A program made the translations under genes and the position numbers. Shown here one piece after another: positions 6,988-15,865 of a DNA stretch of 64,000 nucleotides. Every line of letters starts with the position of its first letter. Positions within the stretch are counted from its first letter, which is position 1. Origin of the DNA: Planosporangium spinosum (lineage in GTDB: Bacteria; Actinomycetota; Actinomycetes; Mycobacteriales; Micromonosporaceae); NCBI RefSeq assembly GCF_049999945.1, contig NZ_JBLYUB010000034.1, forward strand, positions 1 to 64,000, written 5' to 3'. Under the pieces are notes generated by a model that saw nothing but the letters and a program-made list of their open reading frames with translations, searched no databases and was not told the origin of the DNA.

Positions 6988-9186
6988 TCAGCGGGCGGCC
7001 TGCTGTTCGGCGTACGCCGCGAGCCACGCCACCTGGCCCGGGTCCAGTGACGGCCGGACCCGTTTGCGGGCCCGGGCGACGTGCTCGGCGGTGACGGTCG
7101 ACGCCTCGAGCGACTCCCGCATCGCGGCGAGGGCGGACTCTCGTACCAGCGCCGCGCAGTCGGCCGCGGAGAAGCCGTCCAGGTCGGCGGCGAGCCTGGT
7201 CAGGTCGACGTCGGCGGCCAGCGGGACGTTCCGGGCAGCCGCCCGCAGGATGTCGGCGCGGGCCGCGGCGTCCGGCGGCGGTACGTAGACCAGCCGCTCC
7301 AGCCGTCCCGGCCGCAGCAGCGCGGGGTCGATCAGGTCCGGGCGGTTGGTGGCGCCGATGACGACCACGTTGCGCAGCGCCTCGACCCCGTCCAGTTCGG
7401 TGAGGAGCGCGGCGACGACGCGGTCGGTGGTCCCGCCGTCGGTGGCCTGGCCGCGGACCGGGGCGAGCGCGTCCACCTCGTCGAGAAACACCAGCGTCGG
7501 CGCGGCCTCCCGGGCCCGGCGGAACAGCTCCCGTACCGCCCGCTCGCTCTCACCGACCCACTTGGACAGCAGCTCGGCTCCCTTGACCGACAGGACATTG
7601 GCCTTGCCGGTACCCGCGATCGCCTTGACCAGGAACGTCTTGCCGCAGCCGGGCGGACCGTAGAGCAGGACGCCGCGCGGTGGCTGCACGCCCAGCCGGG
7701 CGAAGGCGTCCGGGTAGGACAGCGGCCACAGGACGGACTCGGTGAGGACCTCTTTGACCTCGACCATGTCGCCGACGTCGTCGAGGGTGAGCTCGGCCAG
7801 TTCGAGGGAGCTCTCCGCCATCGAGGTCGGCCGGACGACCTCCAGGGCTCCGTCGAAGTCGGCCATGGTCACCCGGGGTGACGCCGTACCGGACTTGTGG
7901 CGCAGCGCGGCGCGCACCCCCGCCTCGCGGATCAGCGCCGACAGGTCGGCGGCGACGAAGCCGGGGGTACGCCCGGCGATGTCGTCGAGCCGCACGTCGT
8001 CGGCGAGCGGCATGCCCCGGGTGAGGACGGTGAGCTGCTCGCGGCGCATGGCGGCGTCCGGCAGCGGTACCCCGATCTCGTGTTCGAGCAGCCCCGGCGA
8101 GCGCAGGCCCGGGTCGACCGCCTCGGGGCGGCTGGTGGTGCAGACGACGGCGGTGCCGCGGTCGAGGAGGTCGCGGAGCACCCGGCGGAAGATGGTCGGC
8201 AGCGGGCCGGGGTTGTCGCGGGGCGCGAGCGCCTCCACGTCGGCGACCACCAGTACCCCCGGGTTGCCGACCTCGGCGGCGGCCGACCGCAGGTGGGCGT
8301 CGGCGGACGCGTTGGTCAACGCCGCGATCTCGGGTGCCCACAGGACGGTGACGTCCGCGCCAAGGTCCGCGGCGACCGCCTTCACCAGGGCTGACTTGCC
8401 GGACCCGGCGGGTCCGGTGATCAGCACGCCGAGCGAGACGGTCGTACCGAGCTTCGCGAGCACCTCGCGGTGGTGGAAGCCGAGGTCGAGCAGCTCGGTC
8501 AGGTCGTGCGCCTGGCTGCGCAGGCCGGGAAGGTCGTCGAGGGTCGCCTCGGTACGGTCCTCGGCCGGCGCCGCCGTGACCGTGCCCGGCTCGTGGGTGG
8601 CCTGGCCGTCGCGCCACGCGACGACGGTGTCCATCGTGACCAGTGCGGCGCTGTCCGGTTCGGCGGCGGTGACGGTAACCAGGGTGCTGGTGAACCCGTA
8701 CCCGATGGTGTTGGACAGGCTGCGCCGCGCGGCTTCGAGAAGTCCCCGGACGTTGTTCGCGGGCGCGACGTCCTGGGGTAGGAGGGAGACGTTGTCGCCG
8801 ACGGTGACGACCTTGCCCAGCAGCGCCAGCCGCAGCATCTCGGGGCTGACGACCGCCTGGATCTGGGCGGGGCCGGCCAGGGCGACCGTGCGTGCGGCCC
8901 GCGCGGGCGCCGGAGCGACGGTGACCTGGCCGCCGTCGCGGGTGCCGAGGTTGCCGAGGGTGAGGTCGTCGGCGTAGAGCAGGGCGCGGCTGGCCGGGGT
9001 CTCGGCGAGGGCGGCGATGCCGGCGGTGGTCCGCCGTCCGGTGAGCGTGACCGGGTCGCCGGGGCGCAGGCCGAGCGCGGTGAACACCTCGGAGTGCAGG
9101 CGTACGACGCCGCGCCGGGCGTCGAGCGCGGCGGGGCGCAGGCTCGCGGTCAGGGTGAGGGATCGGGGCGGCTCGGTCACGATCAC
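6988..9186 (-). CDS. CDC48/VCP-like tandem AAA ATPase
   Basis: A 732-residue protein with an N-terminal double-psi beta-barrel-like region (VVRLHSEVFTALGLRPGD) and two AAA modules. D1 has GPAGSGKS (about 258-265) but a degenerate Walker B, VVADVEAL, lacking the usual DE pair. D2 is canonical: GPPGCGKT (about 509-516), TLVFLDEVDAL, ATNRPD and GRLERLVYVPPP. Actinobacterial homologues are called Cdc48-like/Cpa and are thought to unfold proteins. D1 may bind ATP without hydrolysing it. The GTG at 9186 is taken as start; a second GTG at 9180 in the same frame is equally possible, as neither has a strong ribosome-binding site. Confidence 0.88.
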   Translation of the reverse strand: MIVTEPPRSLTLTASLRPAALDARRGVVRLHSEVFTALGLRPGDPVTLTGRRTTAGIAALAETPASRALLYADDLTLGNLGTRDGGQVTVAPAPARAARTVALAGPAQIQAVVSPEMLRLALLGKVVTVGDNVSLLPQDVAPANNVRGLLEAARRSLSNTIGYGFTSTLVTVTAAEPDSAALVTMDTVVAWRDGQATHEPGTVTAAPAEDRTEATLDDLPGLRSQAHDLTELLDLGFHHREVLAKLGTTVSLGVLITGPAGSGKSALVKAVAADLGADVTVLWAPEIAALTNASADAHLRSAAAEVGNPGVLVVADVEALAPRDNPGPLPTIFRRVLRDLLDRGTAVVCTTSRPEAVDPGLRSPGLLEHEIGVPLPDAAMRREQLTVLTRGMPLADDVRLDDIAGRTPGFVAADLSALIREAGVRAALRHKSGTASPRVTMADFDGALEVVRPTSMAESSLELAELTLDDVGDMVEVKEVLTESVLWPLSYPDAFARLGVQPPRGVLLYGPPGCGKTFLVKAIAGTGKANVLSVKGAELLSKWVGESERAVRELFRRAREAAPTLVFLDEVDALAPVRGQATDGGTTDRVVAALLTELDGVEALRNVVVIGATNRPDLIDPALLRPGRLERLVYVPPPDAAARADILRAAARNVPLAADVDLTRLAADLDGFSAADCAALVRESALAAMRESLEASTVTAEHVARARKRVRPSLDPGQVAWLAAYAEQQAAR

Positions 9187-9902
9187 GAGCCTATCGTCGT
9201 GCGCTCGGCCATCGTCGTCGCCGCACGCGGTGGCACCATTCCCGCGGACCGCCGGGCGGCCACCGGATCGGGCGCGAAGGGACGTCGACAATGCCCCGGC
9301 AATGGCGCGACCGGATAAACGATCTATGGTCGAACCGGGTCCGGCGGCGCCGGAAGTCAAATGGCCACGGTACGCGCGCCGGTGCGTTTTCACGCCGAGT
9401 CCGCCGGCGGAGAGAAACGCGATGTCCGGTGTCCCCGGAAAGCCTCCGTACCGTCCCGAGAAATGGGACGAAGGATCGATTCCACGCTCGGCACTCTGGA
9501 TAACGAGTGTGCGACCGGTTCGTTACGGGTCGTTCGTTGTCGCTGCTGAGCGTGCCTGCCGGTGCGTGGGTGGACGAACCGGCCGGCCGGCTGTCGGCCC
9601 CGGATCGGCCGCGGGTCACGGGCGGCGCGATATTCCGAGAGCGTTACTCGGGAGTAAGGTAAGGAAGGTGATCTGGGACGGCGGTCACATGAGTCGGTGG
9701 CCACATTCCGCTACCGATTCAAGGCTTTCTCTGCGTCCCCACCTGGCGGTTAGTCTGATGAGCGGGGGGCGGTGACTGAAAGTATGGGTGCCCGTTACCG
9801 GAGGGTTCGTGTCGGTATCCAAACGGGTCTAGATCGGATTTTGGTATATCTGTGACGCCCGATCGCTCCATAAAGTGCGGACAGCACGAAAGGAGCCCCT
9901 CC
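9187..9902. other. 716-bp intergenic region
   Basis: No convincing gene is seen. GC content is lower than in the neighbours. A small hairpin (CGTCCC/GGGACG, 9452-9470) and an A/T-rich TTTTGGTATATC stretch around 9838-9850 are present; the latter is a plausible -10 region for the gene starting at 9903. A promoter for the CDC48-like gene probably lies in the left part. Confidence 0.5.
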
Positions 9903-10265
9903 ATGTCCGTGGTCTTCAGTCAGAACTCAGCGCTCGTGTGGTTGCCCATCACCGCGTTCCTGATCGCCTGTGTCGCCAACGGCGTCGCCTACCTCATCGG
10001 GTACGCGCACGGCACCAAGAACAGCAAGATCGACGCGATCATCAACGCGCAGCGGGCGGAGCGCGAGCAGGCCCGCGGCCGGCGCCGGCGCGGCCGCGAC
10101 GGGGCCCCGGCGGTGGCGCGGACGACGTTCCAGCCGCTGCGCCCGGCCCAGGACCTCGGGGTCGCCGAGACCGCCGTACTGCAGCGGGTTCCGACCGTGT
10201 CGGTCAACGCCGACCCCCGCGAGCTGGTGCACGCGGGTGATCCCCGCGCCACGCTCAGCGAGTAG
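9903..10265 (+). CDS. Small single-span membrane protein, unknown function
   Basis: 120 residues. One transmembrane segment (ALVWLPITAFLIACVANGVA, about residues 10-29) is followed by a strongly basic stretch (GRRRRGRDG) and a soluble tail, so the C-terminus is probably cytoplasmic. I do not recognise a family. The ATG at 9903 is chosen because AAAGGAG lies about 7 bp upstream. An in-frame extension to 9852 exists but lacks support. Confidence 0.7.
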   Translation: MSVVFSQNSALVWLPITAFLIACVANGVAYLIGYAHGTKNSKIDAIINAQRAEREQARGRRRRGRDGAPAVARTTFQPLRPAQDLGVAETAVLQRVPTVSVNADPRELVHAGDPRATLSE

Positions 10266-10392
10266 CGCCGGGGGCGGCAACACCCGCTCCGGCCGGTAGC
10301 AGACACCCCGCACCGGCCGGCCACCGGGAGCGCCGCCCGACGCGCGGCAGGCCGGCGATCGCATCCCGGCATGACCACATCAGACAGGGCTC

Positions 10393-10443
10393 ACGGCCGT
10401 ACCCTCGTTCCCCGCCGGTCGCGGAGAACGAGGGTACGGCCGT
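10393..10443. terminator. 18-bp perfect hairpin between 9903 gene and hydrolase-ABC gene
   Basis: Arms 10393-10410 and 10426-10443 are perfectly complementary (ACGGCCGTACCCTCGTTC and its inverse) around a 15-nt loop. It lies 128 bp after the membrane-protein gene. No long U-tract follows (TTTCC only), so it is either a GC-type terminator or an operator-like dyad for the downstream gene. Confidence 0.6.
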
Positions 10444-10613
10444 TTCCGGTGCCGGACACACCACCGTCCGCCCGCCGGTGCCGGGCGCGTCGCCGGCGCG
10501 TCACCGGTCCGTCCGCGGCGCCGGCGACGCGCCCGGCCGAGGTCCGCCACCCACCCGGGCGTGGCGGCGCCCATCTTCAGGTTGATCACAGGTGCACGTC
10601 GTACCGTTGCGCC

Positions 10614-13529
10614 ATGCCGTCCTCGTCTCCCGGCCGACCGCGCCGTGGCCTGCTCCGGGTACGCCTGCCCCGGGTACGCCTGACCCGGGTACGCCTGACC
10701 CGGCGCCGCGCGGTCGCGACCGCCGCCGTCGTCGTCGGTCTCGTCGGTCTCGTCGGTTGGTCCGCGCGCCCCACCACGGCCAGCTACCGCACCGAGGACC
10801 GGATGATCACGGTGCGGACCGGTCCGGCCGGCGACCAGGAGGTCACCCTCGACACCCGGCTGTACCTGCCCCGCGGCGCGAGCGCCGACCATCCGGTACC
10901 GGCGGTGCTGCTCGCGCACGGCTTCGGCGGGACGAAGCTCGACACCGCGGCCGACGCCGAGGATCTCGCCGGCCACGGGTACGCCGTCCTCACCTGGACC
11001 GCGCAGGGGTTCGGCCGCTCGACCGGTGAGATCCACCTCGACAGCCCGGACTGGGAGGTCAAGGACGCCAAGGGCCTGGTCGACTGGCTCGCCGGGCGGG
11101 CCGAGATCCGCACGGACGGCGCGGGTGACCCCCGGGTCGCGGCGGTCGGCGGATCGTACGGTGGCGGCCTGGCCCTGCTGCTCGCCGCCCAGGACCGGCG
11201 GATCGACGCGATCGTACCGATGATCACGTGGAACGACCTCGCGCGCTCCTTCCTGCCGGACGCCGCCGGCGGTGGCCCCGACAACGGCGTGTTCAAGAAG
11301 CAGTGGGCCGGCATGTTCTTCGGCTCCGGCGGGTCCGCCGGCGCTGGCCTCGGCGGCCTCGCCGGAGCGAGCGGGGCGGAGAGTGCGGCCAGCCCGGCAG
11401 CGAGCGGCGCCGGCCCGGGCCGCGGCCCGATCGACCAGGGCGGCTCCCGGGCCGGGGCGGCCGACCCGAGTAGCCAGCTCGCCACCCGGGCACAGTGCGG
11501 TCGCTTCGCTCTCGACGTCTGCCAGGCGTACCTGTCGATGGCCACGAACGGCCGCCCCGACCCCCGGGCGCTCGAGTTGCTGCGCCGCTCCAGCCCGGCC
11601 ACGTACCTCGACCGGATCACCGCGCCGACGCTGCTCGTCCAGGGCGAGGCCGACTCGCTGTTCCCGCTGTCGGAGGCGGACGCCAACGCCCGGGGTATCG
11701 CGGCCAACGGCACACCGGTACGGGTCGCCTGGTTCACCGGTGGCCATGACGGCGGCCAGGGACCGCGGTCCGACTCCGACCGGATCAGGTTCCTCACCGC
11801 GCAGTGGCTCGACCACTACCTCGCCGGTACCGGCCCGAAGCCCTCGAACAGCTTCACGTACTCGCGTATCTCCGGTATCGACGCCAGCGGTGAGGGGCTC
11901 GTCGCGGCCGGCTTCACCGTCACCGACTACCCGGGTACGACCGGCACGAAGCAGGAGCGCGTCGACGTCGACGGCCCGCCGCAGCCCGCCGCCAACCCGC
12001 CGAACGGCAACCCCGCGGCACTGTCGTCGCTGGCCGGTCTCGGCGGTGCCCTCGGCAGCGCCGCCGGCGTGACCATGGAGATACCGGGCCAGCACGCCGA
12101 CTTCTCCTCGGCACCGCTGGCGAAGCCGGTCGACGTGACCGGCGCGCCGACCGTGCGGATCCGGGCAGCCTCGCCGACCGGCGAGGCGGTGCTGTTCGTC
12201 AAGCTCTACGACGTCGACCCGGCCGGTCGGGCCACCCTGCCGGCCGGCCTGGTCGCCCCGGTCCGGCTCACCGGCCTGCCGCCGACCATCGCGCAGGCGA
12301 CCCCCACCACGGTCACGCTGCCGGCGATCGTCCACCGGATCGAGCAGGGCCACCGGATCAGGATCACCGTCTCGACCTCGGACCAGGCGTACACCACCCC
12401 GGCGCCGCCGACGGTCTACACGGTCGCGGTGAACGGCCCGGTCGTGCTGCCGACCGCCACCGGTACGCCGATCCAGACGCCGTCGGTGATCTGGCGGTAC
12501 GTGCTCGCCGGTCTCGTCGCGGTGATCGCGGTCGGGATCGTCACGCTGATCGCGCTCGGCCGTCGCCGGCAGGGTCGCCGGGGACGGATCGAGGCGGAGT
12601 ACGCGCAGCGCCCGCTCGTCGTCCGCGGCCTGCGCAAGGAGTACGCGGACGGCTTCGTCGCCGTCGGCCGGGTCGACTTCGCCGTCGAGCGCAACACGGT
12701 GGTCGGCCTGCTCGGGCCCAACGGCGCGGGCAAGACCACGACGCTGCGGGTCCTCATGGGGTTGACCTACCCGACGGCGGGGGAGGTCTTCGTCTTCGGC
12801 CACCAGCTCACGCCCGGCGCACCGGTGCTCAGTCGGGTCGGCGCGCTGGTGGAGGGGCCCGGCTTCCTGCCGCACCTGTCCGGGTACGCCAACCTCCTGC
12901 TGTACTGGAAGGCCACCGGCCGGCCGGTCGCCGACGCCCGCTTCGACGAGGCCCTCGACATCGCCGGTCTGGGCGACGCGGTCATGCGCAAGGTGAAGAC
13001 GTACAGCCACGGCATGAAGCAGCGGCTGGCGATCGCCCAGGCCATGCTCGGCCTGCCCGAACTGCTGGTGCTCGACGAGCCGACCGACGGGCTCGACCCG
13101 CCCCAGATCGCGGAGATGCGCAAGGTGCTGCGCCGGTACGCCACCGACGGCCGGGCGGTACTGGTCTCCAGCCACCTGCTCGCCGAGGTCGAGCAGACCT
13201 GTACCGACGTGGTGGTCATGCACAAGGGCCAGATCGTCGCCTCCGGCCCGGTGGGCGACATCGTGGGCGACTCGCCCAGCGTGCAGCTGGACGTGTCGGA
13301 CGTCGACGAGGCCGAGACCGTGCTCGACCGGCTCGGCGTCGCCCGGTCGGTGGCCTGGTCCGGCGGGAACGGCCTGGTCGTCGACCTCGACGGCACGCCA
13401 CGTGCCGAGGTGGTGGCGGCACTGGTGAAAGCCGGGATCGGGGTGGACCGGGTGGTGCCTCGGCGGCGCCTGGAGGACGCCTTCCTGGCCCTGGTCGGCG
13501 GCGACACGAAAGCGAGCGGGGAGCGGTGA
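10614..13529 (+). CDS. Membrane-tethered alpha/beta hydrolase-ABC ATPase fusion
   Basis: 971 residues combining two enzymes. After basic tandem repeats and a membrane helix (about 33-50) comes a CocE/X-prolyl-dipeptidase-like alpha/beta hydrolase with Ser181 in GGSYGG, Asp347 and His378, then a beta-rich C-terminal jelly-roll-like part. A second helix (about 626-648) leads to an ABC ATPase with GPNGAGKT (701-708), signature YSHGMKQRLA (about 797) and LLVLDEP with Asp821-Glu822. The implied topology puts the hydrolase outside and the ATPase inside. The next gene, overlapping by 4 bp, is the matching ABC-2 permease. A longer frame to 10371 exists, but the ATG at 10614 gives a sensible N-terminus. 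The exported substrate is unknown. Confidence 0.9.
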   Translation: MPSSSPGRPRRGLLRVRLPRVRLTRVRLTRRRAVATAAVVVGLVGLVGWSARPTTASYRTEDRMITVRTGPAGDQEVTLDTRLYLPRGASADHPVPAVLLAHGFGGTKLDTAADAEDLAGHGYAVLTWTAQGFGRSTGEIHLDSPDWEVKDAKGLVDWLAGRAEIRTDGAGDPRVAAVGGSYGGGLALLLAAQDRRIDAIVPMITWNDLARSFLPDAAGGGPDNGVFKKQWAGMFFGSGGSAGAGLGGLAGASGAESAASPAASGAGPGRGPIDQGGSRAGAADPSSQLATRAQCGRFALDVCQAYLSMATNGRPDPRALELLRRSSPATYLDRITAPTLLVQGEADSLFPLSEADANARGIAANGTPVRVAWFTGGHDGGQGPRSDSDRIRFLTAQWLDHYLAGTGPKPSNSFTYSRISGIDASGEGLVAAGFTVTDYPGTTGTKQERVDVDGPPQPAANPPNGNPAALSSLAGLGGALGSAAGVTMEIPGQHADFSSAPLAKPVDVTGAPTVRIRAASPTGEAVLFVKLYDVDPAGRATLPAGLVAPVRLTGLPPTIAQATPTTVTLPAIVHRIEQGHRIRITVSTSDQAYTTPAPPTVYTVAVNGPVVLPTATGTPIQTPSVIWRYVLAGLVAVIAVGIVTLIALGRRRQGRRGRIEAEYAQRPLVVRGLRKEYADGFVAVGRVDFAVERNTVVGLLGPNGAGKTTTLRVLMGLTYPTAGEVFVFGHQLTPGAPVLSRVGALVEGPGFLPHLSGYANLLLYWKATGRPVADARFDEALDIAGLGDAVMRKVKTYSHGMKQRLAIAQAMLGLPELLVLDEPTDGLDPPQIAEMRKVLRRYATDGRAVLVSSHLLAEVEQTCTDVVVMHKGQIVASGPVGDIVGDSPSVQLDVSDVDEAETVLDRLGVARSVAWSGGNGLVVDLDGTPRAEVVAALVKAGIGVDRVVPRRRLEDAFLALVGGDTKASGER

Positions 13530-14404
13530 CCACGACGACCACGACCACGACAACGGCCGGCACCTACCGGCCGACCCGTACCTTCACCTTCGCCACCGAG
13601 TTCCGCCGGCAGGCCAGCCGCCGGCGGACCCAGCTCACGCTCGGGTTCATGGTGCTCCTGCCGCTGATCGTCCTGATCGCGTTCGAGCTGAACAGCGGCA
13701 ACGACCGGGGCGGCGGCGGCCGGCGCGGCCAGTTCTCCAGCCTGGTCGACCTGGCGACGGCGGGCGGGGTGAACTTCGCGCTGTTCACCGTGTTCGTGTC
13801 GGCGTCGTTCCTGCTCGTCGTCGTGGTCGCGCTGTTCCACGGCGACACCGTCGCCAGCGAGGCCGGCTGGGGCAGCCTGCGCTACCTGCTGGCGATCCCG
13901 GTACCGCGCGGCCGGCTGCTCGGCGTGAAGCTCGCCGTGTCGATGGCGTACTCGGCGCTGGCGATGGTGCTTCTGCTGGGCACCGCACTGGCCGCCGGCA
14001 CGCTGCGGTACGGCTGGCACCCGTTGCGCAGCACGATCGCCGGTGACCTCGCCGCCGGCGACGCCCTGCTGCGGCTGCTGGGCATCATGGGGTACCTGGC
14101 CGTGGGCCTGCTGGTCGTCGCGGGGTGTGCGTTCCTGCTGTCGGTGACGACCGACGCGCCGCTGGGCGCGGTCGGCGGGGCGGTACTGCTGCAGATCCTG
14201 TCGAGCATCCTCGACCAGATCACGGCGCTCGGCGCGATCCGTAGCTTCCTGCCGACCCACTTCTCGCAGGCCTGGCTGGGCCTGCTGTCCACCCCGCTGC
14301 AGACCGACGACCTGGTACGCGGCTGCGTCTCGGCGCTGAGCTACGGGGTGGTCTTCTTCGGCCTGGCCTGGTGGCGTTTCCTGCGCAAGGACGTGGTCAG
14401 CTAG
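13526..14404 (+). CDS. ABC-2 type transporter permease
   Basis: 292 residues with about six hydrophobic helices (for example LTLGFMVLLPLIVLIAF, FVSASFLLVVVVALF, AYSALAMVLLLGTALAA). The cytoplasmic loop SEAGWGSLRYLLAIPVPRGR is typical of ABC-2 permeases of the antibiotic/lipid export type. Its GTG start overlaps the TGA of the hydrolase-ABC fusion (GTGA), so the pair should be translationally coupled and form one transporter. The N-terminus begins with a run of nine threonines encoded by ACC/ACG/ACA repeats, which is odd and may be slippage-prone. Confidence 0.9.
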   Translation: MTTTTTTTTTAGTYRPTRTFTFATEFRRQASRRRTQLTLGFMVLLPLIVLIAFELNSGNDRGGGGRRGQFSSLVDLATAGGVNFALFTVFVSASFLLVVVVALFHGDTVASEAGWGSLRYLLAIPVPRGRLLGVKLAVSMAYSALAMVLLLGTALAAGTLRYGWHPLRSTIAGDLAAGDALLRLLGIMGYLAVGLLVVAGCAFLLSVTTDAPLGAVGGAVLLQILSSILDQITALGAIRSFLPTHFSQAWLGLLSTPLQTDDLVRGCVSALSYGVVFFGLAWWRFLRKDVVS

Positions 14405-14436
14405 TGCGCTGACCGCCGTCGGCCGGCACCGTCAGC

Positions 14437-14470
14437 CGGCCGACGGCGTCAGGCGGCCGACGGCGTCAGG
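14437..14470. repeat. 17-bp tandem duplication downstream of the ABC permease
   Basis: Two perfect copies (14437-14453 and 14454-14470) of CGGCCGACGGCGTCAGG lie 33 bp past the permease stop, just before the type 1 palindrome. Confidence 0.8.
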
Positions 14471-14477
14471 CGGCCAC

Positions 14478-14552
14478 GATCGTCGCAACATCCGGAAAGT
14501 TGTGGTCTCAGGGCACCCGGGATGCCACGACATCCGGGAAGTTGTGTCGATC
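14478..14552. repeat. Intergenic palindromic repeat (type 1), diverged copy
   Basis: Arms of about 29 bp starting and ending in GATC (14478-14506 and 14524-14552) form an imperfect inverted repeat sharing the CAACWTCCGGRAAGTTGTGG core with the element at 3247-3321. It again separates convergent genes (ABC permease and gpgS) and touches the gpgS stop codon. Confidence 0.8.
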
Positions 14553-15483
14553 AGGACTGGTCGCGCGCGGCGTATTCGGGGATCGTGGCCATCGGGGGCC
14601 GCGGCGTCCCGCCGACGGGTTGATCGGCCGCGGTGATCGTGTCCCGGACCCGGGCGAACCGGGTGAGGGTGTCCCAGCGCGGGTCGTTGGGGTGTACCCG
14701 CTCGAGCACGGTGTGCAGCACCTCGGCCGCCATCCCGGCCAGCGTGGCGGCGTCGTGGCGGCCGTGGGCGCGCTGGCCGAGATCCACCTGGGCGACCGCG
14801 TCGAGGCCGGACTCGAGCACGGTGTCGAGCAGCAGCCCGGCCTCCACGCCGTACCCGGTGGCGAACGGCAGGGTCTCCAGCAGCGAGCGGCGGGCGGCGT
14901 ACTCGCCGGCGAGCGGCTGCACCACCCCGGCCAGCTCCGGGAAGTACACGTTGAGCAGCGGGCGGGCCAGCAGGTCGGTGACCGGCCCGCTCCCGGCGGA
15001 CGGCGGTTCGGGCCGGTCGTAGCAGGCCTTCACCAGCGCCACGTCCGGCTCGGTGAGCAGCGGTCCGAGCAGGCCGGTCACGAAGTACGACCGGAACTCG
15101 GCCAGGTCGGCGTCGACGTAGACGAGCAGGTCGCCGCGGGCGACCAGGAGCGCCTTCCACCGGGCGTCGCCGATACCCGGCCGGGAGTCGTGGCCGGGGA
15201 GGATCTCGGTGTGGTGGTACACCGTCGCACCGGCCTCGGCGGCGACCTTCGCGGTGGCGTCCTGCGAGCCGGCGTCGACCACGATCACCTCGTCGACGAG
15301 GCCGGTCTGGTCGGCCAGGATGCGGGCGCCTCCGACCACCTCGCCGATGGTGGACTCGTCGTCGAGGGCGGCGAGCACCACGCTGACCGTGGCGTCACCC
15401 TTGTGCCGGGCCACCCGATCCAGGGGCCAGTCCCGCCACGAGGACGTGCGGCGGTCGAACCAGGAGGCGGCGGTCGGGTGCAT
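14551..15483 (-). CDS. gpgS: Glucosyl-3-phosphoglycerate synthase
   Basis: 310 residues, a GT81/GT2-type GT-A glycosyltransferase. SVVLAALDDESTIGEVV starts the nucleotide-sugar fold, DEVIVVDAGSQDAT follows, and the metal-binding D-x-D is in LLVYVDADLAEF. Downstream, LVKACYDRP, ARPLLNVYFPELAGVVQPL and FATGYGVEAGLLLDT match mycobacterial GpgS closely from memory. The enzyme joins glucose to 3-phosphoglycerate, the first step towards glucosylglycerate and methylglucose lipopolysaccharides. The ATG at 15483 gives the family start (the frame runs on upstream without conserved sequence). Confidence 0.88.
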   Translation of the reverse strand: MHPTAASWFDRRTSSWRDWPLDRVARHKGDATVSVVLAALDDESTIGEVVGGARILADQTGLVDEVIVVDAGSQDATAKVAAEAGATVYHHTEILPGHDSRPGIGDARWKALLVARGDLLVYVDADLAEFRSYFVTGLLGPLLTEPDVALVKACYDRPEPPSAGSGPVTDLLARPLLNVYFPELAGVVQPLAGEYAARRSLLETLPFATGYGVEAGLLLDTVLESGLDAVAQVDLGQRAHGRHDAATLAGMAAEVLHTVLERVHPNDPRWDTLTRFARVRDTITAADQPVGGTPRPPMATIPEYAARDQS

Positions 15484-15725
15484 GGCTCCACGCTCTATAA
15501 AGATCGGCATGTATCGGCAAAGGGCGAAATCCGGTGGAGTATTGCACTTCGCCGGCCGGTAGCGGTACCCGTGGACTGGGCTGACGCGGCCGTGTCCGGT
15601 GCCCGTGGGCGCGCGGTGACGCGGCCCGCCCGCGCCGATACGCCGGGTGACCTCACTCACGAGCCCCGTCGATTGCATGGCGTATGGCCGGACCGATCCT
15701 TACACTCGTGGGCACAATCGAATAC

Positions 15726-15851
15726 CTCATCCAGAGGGGCTGAGGGAACGGCCCGATGAAGCCCCGGCAACCACCACTGACGACTCGACGACGAGGCCGC
15801 GCGTGGCAGGTGCCAATTCCGTCCCGGTGTGCGACTCCCGGGAAAGATGAG
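15726..15851 (+). promoter_or_regulatory. SAM-I (S-box) riboswitch upstream of thrC
   Basis: Closing helix P1 pairs CTCATC (15726-15731) with GATGAG (15846-15851). Conserved SAM-I core elements appear in order: GAGGGGCTGAGGGAACGGCC, CGATGAAGCCCCGGCAACC, then GGTGCCAATTCC and a P4 hairpin (GTCCCGG...CCGGGA). The 3' strand of P1 runs straight into the ribosome-binding site (AGAGGAAGG) of threonine synthase and no terminator is visible, so translational control is likely. Confidence 0.9.
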
Positions 15852-15865
15852 AGGAAGGCCTCGAC

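Noticed and set aside
10380..13553. A 1057-residue open frame on the minus strand opposite the hydrolase-ABC gene
   Set aside because: It is a shadow produced by the GC-rich third positions of the plus-strand gene, has no recognisable domain and is rich in low-complexity Arg/Gly/Asp sequence.
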